Assembly (NCBI GenBank): GCA_029207755.1
Contig: JARCOQ010000003.1
Span: forward strand, 2,985,759-3,049,758
DNA from: Chamaea fasciata
Taxonomy: Eukaryota > Chordata > Aves > Passeriformes > Sylviidae
Length of the DNA stretch: 64,000 nt
Direction of reading: 5' to 3'
Positions 24,730 through 37,370 of this stretch are shown here, in pieces (within the stretch, counting starts at the first letter, position 1; each line of letters starts with the position of its first letter). A program made the position numbers and the translations under genes. The notes under the pieces were generated by a model that saw nothing but the letters and a program-made list of their open reading frames with translations, ran no database searches and had not been told where the DNA came from.

Positions 24730-25270
24730 CAGCTCTTCCATATCTCCCGTTACGTCGGCTGTTTATAAATTATTCCCTAAGTTTTAGCGCGCACGCATAT
24801 TCATTTTTAATGCTTAAATACACATTAAGAATAATTTTCGCTAAAGGATGATCCCTAATTCCATCAGGAGCAACGCTAAGGAAATGATACATGCAAATTT
24901 GAGCGGGGGTTTGGTACCATTAATCGCTGGCTTGTCCTCCTGGAGGGGAACTTGCCAGTCCTGGGTCTGTCAGAGCTTGCAGCCTGGACGGGAGCCTAAA
25001 GGCCTTGGATGAAACCCTACCTGCATGCCAAAGGTCCTTAACTCCCCAAACTTGCCGCTCCCACACCCAAAGGAAAGTGCTCGAGCTCTCCTTCTTTCCC
25101 ACAAAGACTAAATCTTTCAATTGCCTCCCACACAAACCCAGGGAAAGGAATAGAGCAAAACGCATTTTAATGAGCATTTGAATAATCGTCGGGATGAGCA
25201 CTTTTCACTGACATAGCACCTTTTGTTCGAGTGATTTATAAACATCCATTAAGCCTGACAACTTCCCTGA
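24730..25270. promoter_or_regulatory. Candidate enhancer with octamer ATGCAAAT
   Basis: 24745-24930 is unique AT-rich DNA with the perfect octamer ATGCAAAT (24891-24898), TTTATAAATTATTCCC, and CCATTAATCGCTGG. 25160-25270 has GCATTTTAATGAGCATTTG and ATAATCGTCGGG. The mix of CG dinucleotides inside AT-rich DNA is typical of conserved non-coding elements. Confidence 0.35.
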
Positions 25271-27246
25271 AGGGTAATTTTTTTTTTTTTTAAATTTTTT
25301 TTTTATTCTCGGGAAGTGGAGAGCCGAGGTTTGCTGGAGGATGGAGCAGGAAACTCACACGGCGGGGCTGGAAATGGGAACCCTGCGTGCGGGATTTCCT
25401 CTCCCCCCTCCATGGGGTTTCCTCTTGGCTCACTAATCTCTGGGAGAGATCTTGATGACCAGATGCTCATAGATAACACGGCTCAAATATTGCTTCCTTT
25501 CTGCAAGCTGCACGCTGGCTTGGTTCAAAGGCCAAATCCTATTCCACCATCAGCTGGTGGCAGGGATCCCATCCAACACCAGTGCTAGGAAGAGTTTGCA
25601 AAACAAAGCTAAATACGTGGAAACTTTTGCAGCCAGTCACATTTGCAGAGCACAGCGTCATTTAGAGCATTTTCTTCTATTTGGGAGAACCTGGAAAGCT
25701 TTAAATGAGACTCTTTCTAAGAGGGCACATTCAGGAGCTTCATCCAAAAACCACTGGCAAATCGTTTCCCTCCCAGACAGCGTGCACGTTCCTGGGTGCA
25801 GTGACAATATTTCTTCCCTGGCATGGCCAGTTAAAAGGATTTATTTTCAGTAAAATAGAGTGCTTCGGTTGTGTGATGGGCAAAAAAAGGTACTCTATAA
25901 TTAAAAGTGGGATTAGACAGAAAAATGAGATGTTAGGCAGATAATTAGGGAACTATTATAATTAGAATGTGCTTTTAAATCCCCTAGTAGCTTCTATTAT
26001 GAAAGGGATGTCCTCTGATTAACTAATATTTCCTTTAGGTAGATATTTTTCCTCTTCCTTTTGGACAGGAAAGCTTGAGTTGGATGACTTCACCTTAAAA
26101 AAATCACAGTTTACTGGGGCACGAGTTTTCCTTGAAACAAGCCAGTTTTGCTCAGGAAAAAACGACCTGTATTGGGGTTGAAAGCAGCAGAGAACATTTT
26201 ACTAGTAAGCTTATTAAATTGCTTCTCTCCTCTATTAAATACAACCTTATTTATAGACAGTATTTAGTATTCTTTGTATTGAGCCTTTAAGAGAAATTAT
26301 TGCTGTTAGAGCAGTGATGGCCTTAGATTAAATTTTTATTCATGCAGGTTTTATACAAGAGGAACTGCTGCATATTTCTGTGCGAAGCAGAAAGCTGTGA
26401 TGGTTTTGAAAGGATGGGGAGCCTCAGTTGGAGCTGTCTGACAGCTGCTGTTGATGAACACAAACCAACAAGGCTCTTGGAAGCTGCTTGTCTCTGCCTG
26501 GCTCTTCAGCAGGGAAGGACAGAGGTCGGTCCCACTCCTTTACAGCCCCATAAATCAAGTCGGGACATTTGTAAGTGAGTTAAAACTGAGGGGAAATGAG
26601 AAGCTAAGCTGTTCTGCTCCCCTCACCTGAGCCTTTTCAGGTGTTGGTTTGCAGGGAACTTCTGTTGCAAAACAGGGAAAAGTGGAAAAGGAAAATAACT
26701 TGCTGAAAGTGCAGTCTCCCTCTCCTTTTTTTTTTTTTAAGTCTAAAATTTGAGGAATTGAGAGAGAATTGAGTGCAAAAGTTCATTTTGATTGCAAAGG
26801 CCAAATGTTGCCTCTTATTTGTGAAAGGAGGCGGGGAAGGCAGAGGAAGAGGCAGCCAAACGTCCAGGCCCAGCACTGATGCGTATTTCTGTATTGCAGT
26901 ATTTGGACAAAGAAGACTCCCGTTCTTTCACCTAAAAACCATAAAAGCAGATGGAAAAAATGCTTTACTCAGGGTCAAGAACTTTGGCATCCGTCTGCAG
27001 ATAGAAAGATAACTTACTTAAAAAGCCATTTGTGGGTACGTCTGATTCCAGTTTACTGGACATAATGCTGAGAGAAATGCTCAGAGAAAAAAAAACAAAT
27101 TTGAAATAGCCAAATGGTCAGGGAAAGGATGAAACTAACCCCAAATACAGTACAGAGGTCCTGGAGAAAGCAGCCTGGGGAAGATGCACCCTGCCTAAGG
27201 TTAGAGACCCCCCCACAAGCCTGACAAGCAAAAAAGATTGCAATAG
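25271..27246. other. Upstream non-coding DNA
   Basis: T/A tract near 25279-25305. 25880-26350 is AT-rich with GCAGATAATTAGGG, CTGATTAACTAATATT and ATAATTAGAATG motifs (weak enhancer candidate). No gene. Confidence 0.5.
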
Positions 27247-28023
27247 TTATTTCCGGTGTGGTGAGTGGAAAGGGTGTCCCAGCCTGCTGCTTCTGGGAGG
27301 GGAGAAGCTTCTCTTCAGGCTGTCTTGAGGAGCCATCCGCGTGGAGATCATCTCTGAAGCCCCAGAGCTCATCAGCGCCCCAAAGGGGCAGGCTCTCACC
27401 ACGTCTGCCTGCTCAGGAACCAGGGAAAAGCAGGTGATGGGAGAGGCTGAAGAAATATCACCAGAACACAGGGAGGCTGCAGGAGGCACCCAAAGATGGG
27501 AAATCCTCAGAGTTTGAGATGGCCTGACTTGAAGGGTACACTGGTTATGTGGAGAAGCAGCAGTGATGGTTTTTGGCCCTTCTCCATGGATCTGTGTGGT
27601 GGGCACCAGCCCCTTGTTGGGGTCAAAGGGATTGGACAATAACGGTCTCACAGCAAAGCCTCCTGACTTAGTGCTGGAGGAGACAGCCACATCAACAAAA
27701 TCCTCCAGGACCACGTCGCTGAGTGCTCATGGTGACTGGGCAGGCTCTGGAAGGGGAAAGACCAAGCCTAAACTGAAGAGATGCTGATTCTGGGGTGAAC
27801 TGGGGTCATCTGATGTCTCCTGACTTTCCAAGATGAATGCTGACATCCCAGTCAGGAGAGAAACACCCAAGCTAAAGGGAGTGAAGGGAGTTTTGTGATT
27901 CAAAGCTGTGGCCTCCTGCCCAGTATCTGCAGGATGGAGGTCACGAAGGAACGTGAACTGGTTTTCCTTAATCCCCTGAAAAATATCTGGGCTTCTCACT
28001 CCTGCAGAAAAGAGCCATTTGGT
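27247..28023 (-). pseudogene. Unrecognised minus-strand open frame with one stop
   Basis: One minus-strand frame stays open for 259 codons from 28023 down to 27247 except for a single TGA at 27727-27729. The peptide is Ser/Pro-rich, with segments such as DVAVSSSTKSGGFAVRPLL and NPFDPNKGLVPTTQ, and no domain I recognise. A splice-acceptor-like TTTTCTGCAG lies at about 28012-28003 on the same strand. It could be a decayed retrocopy, an exon of an antisense transcript, or chance; local G+C is raised, which favours chance open frames. Confidence 0.2.
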
Positions 28024-28330
28024 CTAATGATACTTTCCAGCCCTGCAGTGCCACTCAGCCAAGATGCTGAAGCATTTTAGGTATCTCAATTCATCCTTTC
28101 AGCAAATAGCCGAGCCTCTGCACAGCAAAGTGCTCGTGTTAACAGCACAGCACAATGGGGAAAATACAGCACAGAAAAATATGATGGGTTTATGTCTTTT
28201 ATGGCTTATACTGCAAACACATAAAAACAATTAGGGTTTGGAGAATATTTTTTAAAAGCAGAGAGAATGATTGGCAAGGCAGAGAAAATAAATATTACGC
28301 CCTTGAGAGGGTTAGGGGACATATTATTTT

Positions 28331-28410
28331 TCCAATTTTACAGAGGAGAGAAACGCCAGATCAAAATTACTTTCCCAAGATCACACAGGGTGATCCTGCC
28401 ACCTTTTCTA
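28331..28410 (-). mobile_element. MIR-like SINE relic
   Basis: CCAATTTTACAGAGGAGAGAA, then CTTTCCCAAGATCACACAGG, then GATCCTGCCACC follows, in order, the reverse complement of the MIR core (ATTTTACAGATGAGGAAAC ... TTGCCCAAGGTCACACAG) as I remember it. Strongly diverged. Confidence 0.45.
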
Positions 28411-28499
28411 TTGAGTAGCTCTTACTCAAGGGCTGGTCTGTCTTTGTGCCCAAAGACCTCCTTTAAAGCCTGCTCTATCCGGTGGTGCAAATTTACAGT

Positions 28500-28690
28500 G
28501 TATTAGCTACTCTATATTTATTCCCCACATAAATATCTCTTCAAAGTGAGCTGCCTCACCCAAAGGCACTTTCAGAAGTGTAAGGCCAGCGATAATGCTG
28601 CTAAAAGAATTAACACTGTCCCACATAATTAGCGGTAATTAGTACTGGTTAGGACAGGAGTTAATGCACACTAGTGGACATAAATTCTGC
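28500..28690. promoter_or_regulatory. Candidate enhancer with paired TAATTAG
   Basis: TAATTAG occurs at 28626-28632 and 28636-28642, exactly 10 bp apart on the same face of the helix, in unique DNA with further AT-rich motifs (GAATTAACACTGTC, GGAGTTAATGCAC). Confidence 0.35.
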
Positions 28691-31600
28691 CTTTGTGTCC
28701 CTGTGCTGACATAAAACCAGCCTGGGAATGAGATCCCACTGGGTGAGAGAAAGTGAAGGGACCAGGTTGATTTTCTGATGCCTCGTGATTCTGGAGCTCA
28801 AATTATCTTTGTTCCAGACCTTTGTTCCCATCATGAAAGCTTGCACCTTCTTTTTTTGGCAAGGGAACAGTTCTACCAGTGATCCCAGTGGTATTTGATA
28901 ACCCATCATTTCTCTGGGTCTAGAGGGGAAAAAGAAAACCTGAATAATAAAACCCGGCCACTGTGTCAATACAGTCAAATACTTCCAGGGGTTGTTTCAT
29001 AGCTTCCCCCTCTGGGGTTAACTCTTTATGGCAGCAGAACTAAATTACGGGCTCGACAGCAAAGAAAACCAATCAAAAAAAGACAGTGTCAAAATTAATT
29101 CAGGTTATCCACTCCTGCAGGTGAGAAGCTGGTGGGCTTTGCATGGGAAGGAGGATGGTGGCATGGGTACAAGTGCCAGTGGACATCTGGCATGCACATG
29201 GATTCAGGATACCACAGCAAACCTCTTGGGAAATGGTTGGGAAGTGAAGAACTGAGCACGCAGGGAAGGTACTTCCCTGATGCTTCAAATGTATTTTATT
29301 TCAAACTGTTTTCCACAGCTTGTCTGGAGGTTGGAATAGTCCTCCTTGTGGGAGGACTTGAAGGTTTAAAGAAAACACAAAGTCAGCTGGCTGCAAAAAG
29401 TCTCCTCCTTCTTCCCTTCCTTCCTTCCTTCCTTTGAAGATGATTTGATATAGCCGTTATAAGTACTTGAAAGGGAAAAACTTAGAAAAGTGGAGGTAAT
29501 ATTTTGGGCTGAAGCCCCTTATTTTTCTGCTAGACAACTTCCGTGCTTATTTGGTTCGGGAAAATAACTTCACAAACACATGCAGAGTCTCAAGATATAA
29601 ATATATAATAGAAAAATGAATTTTTCTAACATGAAGGCTGCCCACTTCAGCTCCTTGGAGCAGCCATTGAGAGCTGAGATTTATTGGGGGCTGAAGGATG
29701 TGCAGGCTGAATTGCCTTAGGTGCTGAGACTGAGTCTGATTTCCAGCATCACTGAGATCCATCTGCTTCGACTGTCTTCACCCAGACCTGCTGGAGCTAA
29801 ACACCATTCATAATCAGGGCCCAGCTGGTCTCTAGAAAAAGCCCTTTTCCAAGCATAAAAATTATTTGAAATGTAATTTTGGGTTCCCTTTTCTAAAATA
29901 CAGAGATAAACTGCTCTATGGACACTTACTTTGATTTAACCTGATCTTAATTTTGGTGATGAGGGATTAATTGGAGCTAAACAAACAGAAGGTGCTCGTA
30001 AATTAAAATTTAAAGTTTGGGGGGTTTTTAATTCTGGGTTCACCTTAGCTAGGTTAAGAATTCATCCGGCATATTTTTATGTCAGCTAGTTTTGTCTGGA
30101 AAACCTGTGGGTCTGTTTGTGCTGGCTCATTGGGCATGGATTGTAAATGGATTTCATTTTGATCAAAGGGGAAGTGTGATTCTCAGCCTGCTGGAGAGGG
30201 ACCCCCGAGGTGACATCAGCCAAGGGAAGAGTCACCAAAGGCAGCAAATGTGTCACAGAAGAACTTCAAAGCAGGATCCACAGGCAACCTTGGCCAGGAG
30301 CAGGGAACAGATCCAAGGGAAAACATGAGGCAGGCTGGCTTGGCATCCTAAACAAAATCTATATTAAGAGGCAGGCAGGTAAGAGGAACTTTATGAAAAG
30401 CACTGGAAAGTGGAAAGAGGGAATGGAATAAACTACATGCCCAGAGCAGCAAATGGTCCCGTGATGGAGTTTCTTAGGAGGTCTCTTACTCGTAACACTG
30501 GGGTTCTTAACACATTTATGAGGTAAAGTTCCTCTGAGAGCTGGTGCTTGGTTTTTGTAGTCTCGGTGTGTGTTTGGAGGAACACACAAACCCGTTGGGC
30601 AGTGAAAAAGCAATCAGTGGAAGTGAAACACTGCCACTTTTGGAGAGTGCTGTGTGGCACACAGCTCTGGGAAGAAACACCTGAGTCAAGAAGGGAAGAG
30701 ATGCTTTTGAGTGGCCCCTCGGGGAGGAGCCTGGCCCTGCATCCCACAGACCAGAAGGAAAAATGAGGTGCTTACCTGCCTCCTGACCCAACAAGGACAA
30801 TGAAGGTGACATAAAGGATGTCTAGTGAAGTGATGGATCTCAGCCAACATGATGCCAGTAAGAAAATATTTGGGATAATTGCAGCTCTTCTGAAAAAAAA
30901 AAAAAATGTGAAGAGAACTGCAAGTATATACAACTGCTGTAAAAGCCTCTGGTGTGGAGACACTCAGAAAGGGGAAGAATATTGCTCACAAGTTTGTCAC
31001 ACCAGCAGGGAGGAGGAGGAGGAGGTGGCATCCCCAGGTATGGAAACCCAGGGCAGAAAGCGGAATCTGAACTGTGTTGTGAAGTCAGAGGGTGGAGCTT
31101 TCCCCCTGAGTTACAGACCCAACATGTGCTTCTAATAGAGAAACTAAAGCAGAAGCTAGAGTTACTGCGAGGCTGAGTGTACTAATGAATCAAATTGTCT
31201 CTACACGACTTCAAAGGCTTTGGGAAGAGGCAAGAATAACTAGAAATGTAACACTAATGGTAAGGACAGTGTGGCTGGCACTGGTTAAACCCAGCAAGGG
31301 TCTCTTCATCAGCAGAGAGCTGAACTATATATGGAAAAGTAGGAAAAAAGGATCTGGTGGTGCTGCACAGCAGAGGAGAGGGAGCAGCTGTGTCCTCAAG
31401 TTTGGTGACAGCACAAGCAAGGCAGAATGGGCTGGGTACAAAAATTAGGTGAGCAGTGCAGTAATAAAATTTGAAGGGGATCCAAGTAAGAGGTGTTTCA
31501 AATAGTAGCAAGGACAGGAAAATAATAGAAAGGGTTACAACTGATCAGCAATATAGACAACTACAATAAACTTCAACTTGGAAGCATAAAAGGAAAAAAT

Positions 31601-33889
31601 ATGATCTTGGATGATATCGGCAAAAATAATTTAAAGCAAGATGTTCTGGGGGGGGGGGGGGGATACCTGGGTAAGGTCCAAAGTTTCTGTTTCTGAGTTA
31701 ATGAAGAGAGGGGTGGGAACAGCTTGTCTTCCAGCAGAGGCTCAAGAGGCAAAAGCATCTTGCCTTTGCTTCTTGCACCATCACGGGGGTTTTTTTGGTG
31801 GAGGCCCTTGAAAACTTTCTGTGTTCCAAGTGCTCTGTCATGGAATGAGGATTTCCTGTCGAGCACACATGCTTATAAGATGTTCAGCTGCTACAGTGGC
31901 ACCCTCCAAACCACGAGCTGTCACATACTATTTGGGTGAGTGGTCCTGTTTCAGAGGACGCACTTGAGGAAGATCAAACCGAGAGAGACGTTAGAAATGG
32001 AGAGGGGGACTGAAGTAATAGATGGTTTGGTGCATCTGCTTGGTATCTCATAAACTTAACTCTGTTCTGATCATGTTTGCATCTGCAGAGCCATAAAAGT
32101 AGTGTTTTGAGGCAAGAAGAGGGCTGAGGCGAAGAACTCAGTGTCTACAAGACTGCTTGGGTGGGTAGAGCCTTCTGACAAGCTTTGATTAGCTCCACCA
32201 CAGCGGGATTCGGAGCTGCTTTGGTCATGTCTACGTGTGCTGGGATGCGTGTCTGCCTCCAGACACAGCCCTTCTCAAAACATGACTTAGGAACGTGATC
32301 CCAGTGACTTGCAGTAAGAGTTGGCTGGTAGGCACCTCCTAAAGTGGGACCTAATGTCCACATTCACTGAAGGTGGGCTTATATCTCCTGCAGAAATTAG
32401 GTGCCAAATTTTCAGTGGACTGTGGTCACTGTTGTGTTGAGAGAAGAGACAAAACACCTTCAGAAACCTGAAGTGGAACGTTGAAGGTGGGATAGTGCTC
32501 CTCAAAGCCCTCTTAGCTAAAAGAGAGTACTCAATTGATCTAAATCCTGCTGAATGCGAGGAAACTGCTTTGCAGGAGGGCTGAGTGGATGATTCTATGA
32601 GATGTTTCTTTGGTTCCACGTAAAAAGTTCTTCCTTTCCAGAGTCTGGATGTCCATCTGGTTTCATGTCTTCTTCCCACAATTAAGTTGAGGATAAGAGC
32701 AGGAAAGCATGTTTTTTTCAAAGAGTAATTACAGCTTTTCAAGCAAAGCTAGCATCCTCTAGGTAAAAACAGTGCCCTAGTGGGGTAAGCTGGAAGCAAA
32801 CATTCTCTTGATAAATCTTGGTGGGATTATTCTGACTGCAGCTTCCTCTTGACAGCTGCAGATCACAGCAGACCTTTAACCAAGACACAGAAAGTGAACT
32901 GTTACCATCATGTCATTGTGAAGGATGCTTAGGATCCCTGGATCATTGGAGTTTCCCATCTGAACCTGATGCCTGGCCCAGTCCCTGAGCTTCTCTGTCC
33001 CTTCCCTGCGGACCTGCCAGGCCAGTTCAGGGGCCACGCCAGGGTGAGGGGCTGTCCCCACCGTGGCTGCAGGGCTGTGGAGGAGGAGATGCTGCTGCTG
33101 CTGCCTGGTGGGAGGCCCAGGGCTCGGGAGGCAGCTCCTGGCTCTGGGGCCCCGCCGAGGGGGTGCTCGCTCCGCTTTGGAGGAAAGTGCAGCTTTCACT
33201 GCCTCCCTCCCCGATTCCCCTCCTTCTCTCCTTCACTTTTTTCCCCCCTTTCCCCTGCCTGCTTCTCACAGCTGCTGCCTTGGGGATGCAGCCTTGGTGA
33301 GGGAGGAAAGAGGCTCAGGGGTGAGGGCAGCTGCCTCTGCAGGATGGAGAGGGGAGGCAGTGGGATGAACACACCCATCCCTGGAGGCAAAGCCCGGCTC
33401 TCTGCTTTGGGGGGCACTGCTGTGAGTGGGGAGGCGTGGGGGAAAGGGGAGTGCCACGTTTGAGCTCCTCTGCTCCAAGGGAGGTTTTAAAAGTGGTTAA
33501 CAGGTTGGGTTTTCCCTAAGCTGTCCTTAGGGCAGTCCTTAGAGCATTGTGCATGCACACACACACGTACCCACAGAGGCTTTTCGCACAGCTGGCCAAA
33601 AAACGTCCACGGGAGCTCAGAGAGACACACATTTCCATGCAGCCACCTCTCAGACCCCAAAGGGAATGACAGCTACCCATCCTGCTGCCACCCACGCTTC
33701 TGCAGCTCCTCTCTGCTTCCCTGCACTCGTGTGTGCCAAACTGGACCCAAACGGCTCAGAGTTGAGCCACTTGTGCCCAAAGAAAGGCAACAAAATGAAG
33801 GAGCAAGAGCAACTGGAAGCTCTTTTTTCAGCTCCCCCCACTCCCGCATTTTCATTTTTTTTTTTTTCTTTCTTTCTTTCCGAGAGGAT
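28691..33889. other. Upstream non-coding DNA
   Basis: (TTCC)n at 29414-29433, AT-rich patch 29830-30080, A13 near 30894, (GGA)n near 31010-31025, G14 near 31649. 33000-33480 is G+C-richer. The minus-strand open frame at 32287-32742 is unsupported. No gene. Confidence 0.5.
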
Positions 33890-34830
33890 TGTTTGCGGGT
33901 GGAAGAGAGGGATGTTTAAACAGCTCCGCAGATCCATTTAGCAAAGTCAATATGCAATTATGCAAAAGCCTGTGATAATACAGCCCCTGATGCAGATAGC
34001 AGCGGTCGGAGCTGTCCTGGGGGGACCCGCGGTTAGCTTGTAACTCTCGGGACGGGGATTTGCAGGGACCCTGACACCCTCCCCTGCCTCCCCGGCCCCT
34101 TCCAGCCCAGCTCAGCTCGGTGCCATCGGGCTGGAGGGGCTGGGGATCCCGGGAAAGCTCCGAGCCCCGTCCCGCACCGCGCTGCCGGGCACATTGCTTC
34201 TTATTTCCCTTTGTTTTTCCTAATTTACCAATCCTAATTGATGTGCACCCGATTTTTCCTGGATGGTGGCGTTTGCGGGAAGCCCCACCCGAGAGTTCCG
34301 AGGCTGCAGAGAGCTCCGGGTTCCCTCCCGTCCCACCGGGATAAATAGCCCCAGATCGCCGCTCTGATGAATGCCCGTCCGCTGCCATCGGCACCAGGGG
34401 CACGCCGAAATAATGCCGAAAAAATGGGCTCCTTAGCCCAGCCGCAGATTGACTTGGGTTGTAGGAATAGGAGCAATAGCGAGAAATTAGTTTGGAGGGA
34501 AACGTCAAATCGAAAAGCTCTGACAAAACTCCGCTTTGCCCCAGTTCAGCCGAGGTACTGTCAGACACCAATATTCAGTGCTGTGTCGCTTCAAATCGAG
34601 GTTTTATTTGCTTACTCGCTAATTTGCCTCTTGTACAATGTTGCGAGCATTTTCAGTCTCGTTTGAAAAGGCAAAATACTTCGTTCAACTTTTTAGAAGA
34701 GTGGCCTTCGACTTCTGACACCAGGGACACTCAGTCATTTAATTTCTGCTTTCTGTACACTGAAAAAAGTATCCGTAACGCTTTCTTGATAAAAATAAAC
34801 TAAAATAGAGACAAAAAGATCGGGCAGGTT
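33890..34830. promoter_or_regulatory. Candidate enhancer region with POU-like repeat
   Basis: TATGCAA at 33951-33957 and 33959-33965 (direct repeat, 8 bp apart) within AAAGTCAATATGCAATTATG. Further unique blocks at 34190-34260 and 34430-34680, the latter with GGTACTGTCAGACACC (MEIS half site). Repeat-free with raised CG. Confidence 0.3.
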
Positions 34831-37370
34831 GTTGTTTCCTTCAAAGACAGCGATTTCACCCGCAGAGATGAACCGGGAGCTGAATTCAGCCCGGCAGAAG
34901 TGGGAAAAGCCTCCAGAATAAAAGGAAAAAAGGTATCGAATATTTTAGGCTAATGTCACCCTCTGTTGAACTCTGGCAAGCGGCTCTGAAGGCAGAGAGC
35001 TGCAGGAGCTGGTGTGCCACAAGTGGCAGGAGGGTTTGCTTCTACCTTCATTTAACCCATTAAAAGAAAGCCCCACCATTGTTCGGCGACGTGGGTGTCT
35101 CCGTCTTTTTAGGCGACGTGCGGGCACATGTGCGGACAGAGAATGGGCGCTCAGAGGTCTCTGCTTTAAAACATTCCTTGGAGTTCACGTAGACCACTAG
35201 ATTTTTATCTGCGTGTCCAGCCGGCTGCTGACACTGCCTGTAAATGCGACAAAGACTTCGCCTTTCGCAGCCCTTCCTGCGGCTCTTGCCTCGTAAAAAT
35301 CGAGGGCTTGTGTTAGAAGTTTTGGGTGCTTTTTTTTTAAACGAAACAAAAAACTTTCCCCCCCTCTTTTTTAAAGAAAGAAAGAAAGAAAACCCCAACA
35401 AAACTCTTATTGGGGTTTGTATTTTTGAGGAGAGCGTTCCAGGCGCCACGGGAGCGGAGAAGCAAGTGGGCAGGGAGAGAAGGGAATCACCCAGCTAGGC
35501 TGCGTCCGCCTGGGAGCACCCCGGGCACGGGCGAAAAGGTTCGGGATCTTAAAAACAGCAACGTCATTGCTTCCTCTAAGCCGAGACTAAGGCTGGGCCG
35601 GCGTAAACTCCCCTCCTGCTGCTCCAGCAAGGACTGGCATCAAAGTGATCGTCTCCGCTGCCCTCCGAGAGCATCATCGGGATGGGAGCTGCCCGCTTTG
35701 GGATCTCCCTCTGCCCACAGGTTGCAGCCGGTGGCGGGGGAGAAGTTTTTGAACCATTTTTAAATACTTTTCCCTTCTTTTCTGAAAGAAAAAAAGAAAA
35801 AAAAATCCTTTTTTCGACATATTTAGCTGATGTCCAACTGCCTCGCAGGGGTAAACTCAAACCATCTTTACCACATCACTGCTCCACGGTCAGTAAAATC
35901 CTAAACACTTAAAAGTGGAATTTTAATGCAATTATACAGGTGTGGCCCAAGGAAAAAAAAAATAAGTGTCTCTACGACTTTTCTGTCTCTGGTCGCTATT
36001 CTTCTACTGAGCAATTGGGCGTCCCCGACCTCTCCAAATTGCCGAAAACTGGACTTTTCTCTCGCAGAAAATTTGGAAGCGTTTCTGGCTGTAGTTTTCC
36101 CGTCTCCCAGTAGACGGCACAACAGCTCAATCCTTGGGATGCGGAGCAGCCCAGCGGCTTTTTTTTTTTTCCCTTTTTCTTTTTAATTAAGCAGACACAG
36201 TTTTATCCAGCGATTTCTTTTATTGTTATTATTATTTAATTCAACGAGAAGTATAGGAATACCGGCAGGAAAGAAAGAAGGTTTGGCATAGACAGGGAGT
36301 ACAGAAGTGCCGGGGGGAGAACGGGATAAAGGCAGGGATCGTCGCGAACCCCGGCGCGGAGCAGCGTCTCCAAATTAACTCAAATGAACTTGTAGAACCT
36401 AAATCCTGTAAGGAAAAGACCCTCAGCAACCCCAACGCCATGGTGCTGCCGGCTCAGGGGAGTTAACGTACGGGTTTTAGGGTGAAATTTTCTATTCGTG
36501 ATGTGAAATAGGAAGGGCAAAGGCTCAGGTCGGCTCTGCGCTGCCTTGCCCGGGCTACCCCGAGGTGTCACCGCGGGGAAAACCTGGCAGCCGTCGCAAC
36601 TTTTGTCCCTGAAAGACTCCTTTTGTGTGCCGGGTGCCTTCACTGCCGCCGCCGGCACTGCTGTCACCGTCGAAGTCTCGAAAATCCCGGCCGGTAACTC
36701 ATTTCCCAGTTAATTTTATTTAAGAAAAATAAAAAGAGAGAGAGAAGAAAAAAAAAAAATGATAGCGCAGTTTAGAAACTTTTTAAAGACGAGCGTGTAA
36801 ATTTTATTAGGAAATATTTCACGAAGCCCTTCCGTTTCATGAATCGAACCCTTCCAGAACTTCTGCAAGAGTCGGGGCCGGCCGTGGGGGGAGCGGGCAG
36901 TCCCTGCTCCTGTTCCCCGGCCCCCGCGGATTCCCGAGGCACCCAGGGCCCGAGCAGTGCCGGCGGTGAGCTCAGGGCAGCCCCGGCTGACCCCGGGCTG
37001 ACTCTCCGGTCGGACCCGCCGCTCTTTTGTTTTCTGCATCGGGAGCCGGTAAACAACCACCCCCCCCCCCCAAATCCTGGCTTCATCTGCGCGGCTTAAA
37101 CTCATTTTATCATCGCCCGCACCCCCCCCCCCCCACCCCCATCCCGATCTGACCTTTAATAGGCTCTAAACAAGTGCGGGTTTCCCCCTCAGCCCCCGTG
37201 CCTCTTTTCAGGCTCTGACTTTTCGGGTATCTCCGCACGTATCGTTTCCCCCCCACCCCGCCCCTCTTCCTTATCTGGAAGCATTCCTGGATTATCTCCC
37301 GGCCGCCTTTCTTCTGCGGTTTCTTGTTTGTTTCGCTCTTCTGGTTGTTCCTATTTCAGTTTTCAAATTT
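34831..37370. other. Promoter-distal upstream DNA
   Basis: Mixed composition, rising G+C, C runs near 37061 and 37123, T/A tracts near 36162. No gene recognised. Confidence 0.5.

Noticed and set aside
32287..32742. 151-codon minus-strand frame
   Set aside because: No recognisable domain or splice context. The underlying DNA may be an old repeat but I could not name it.
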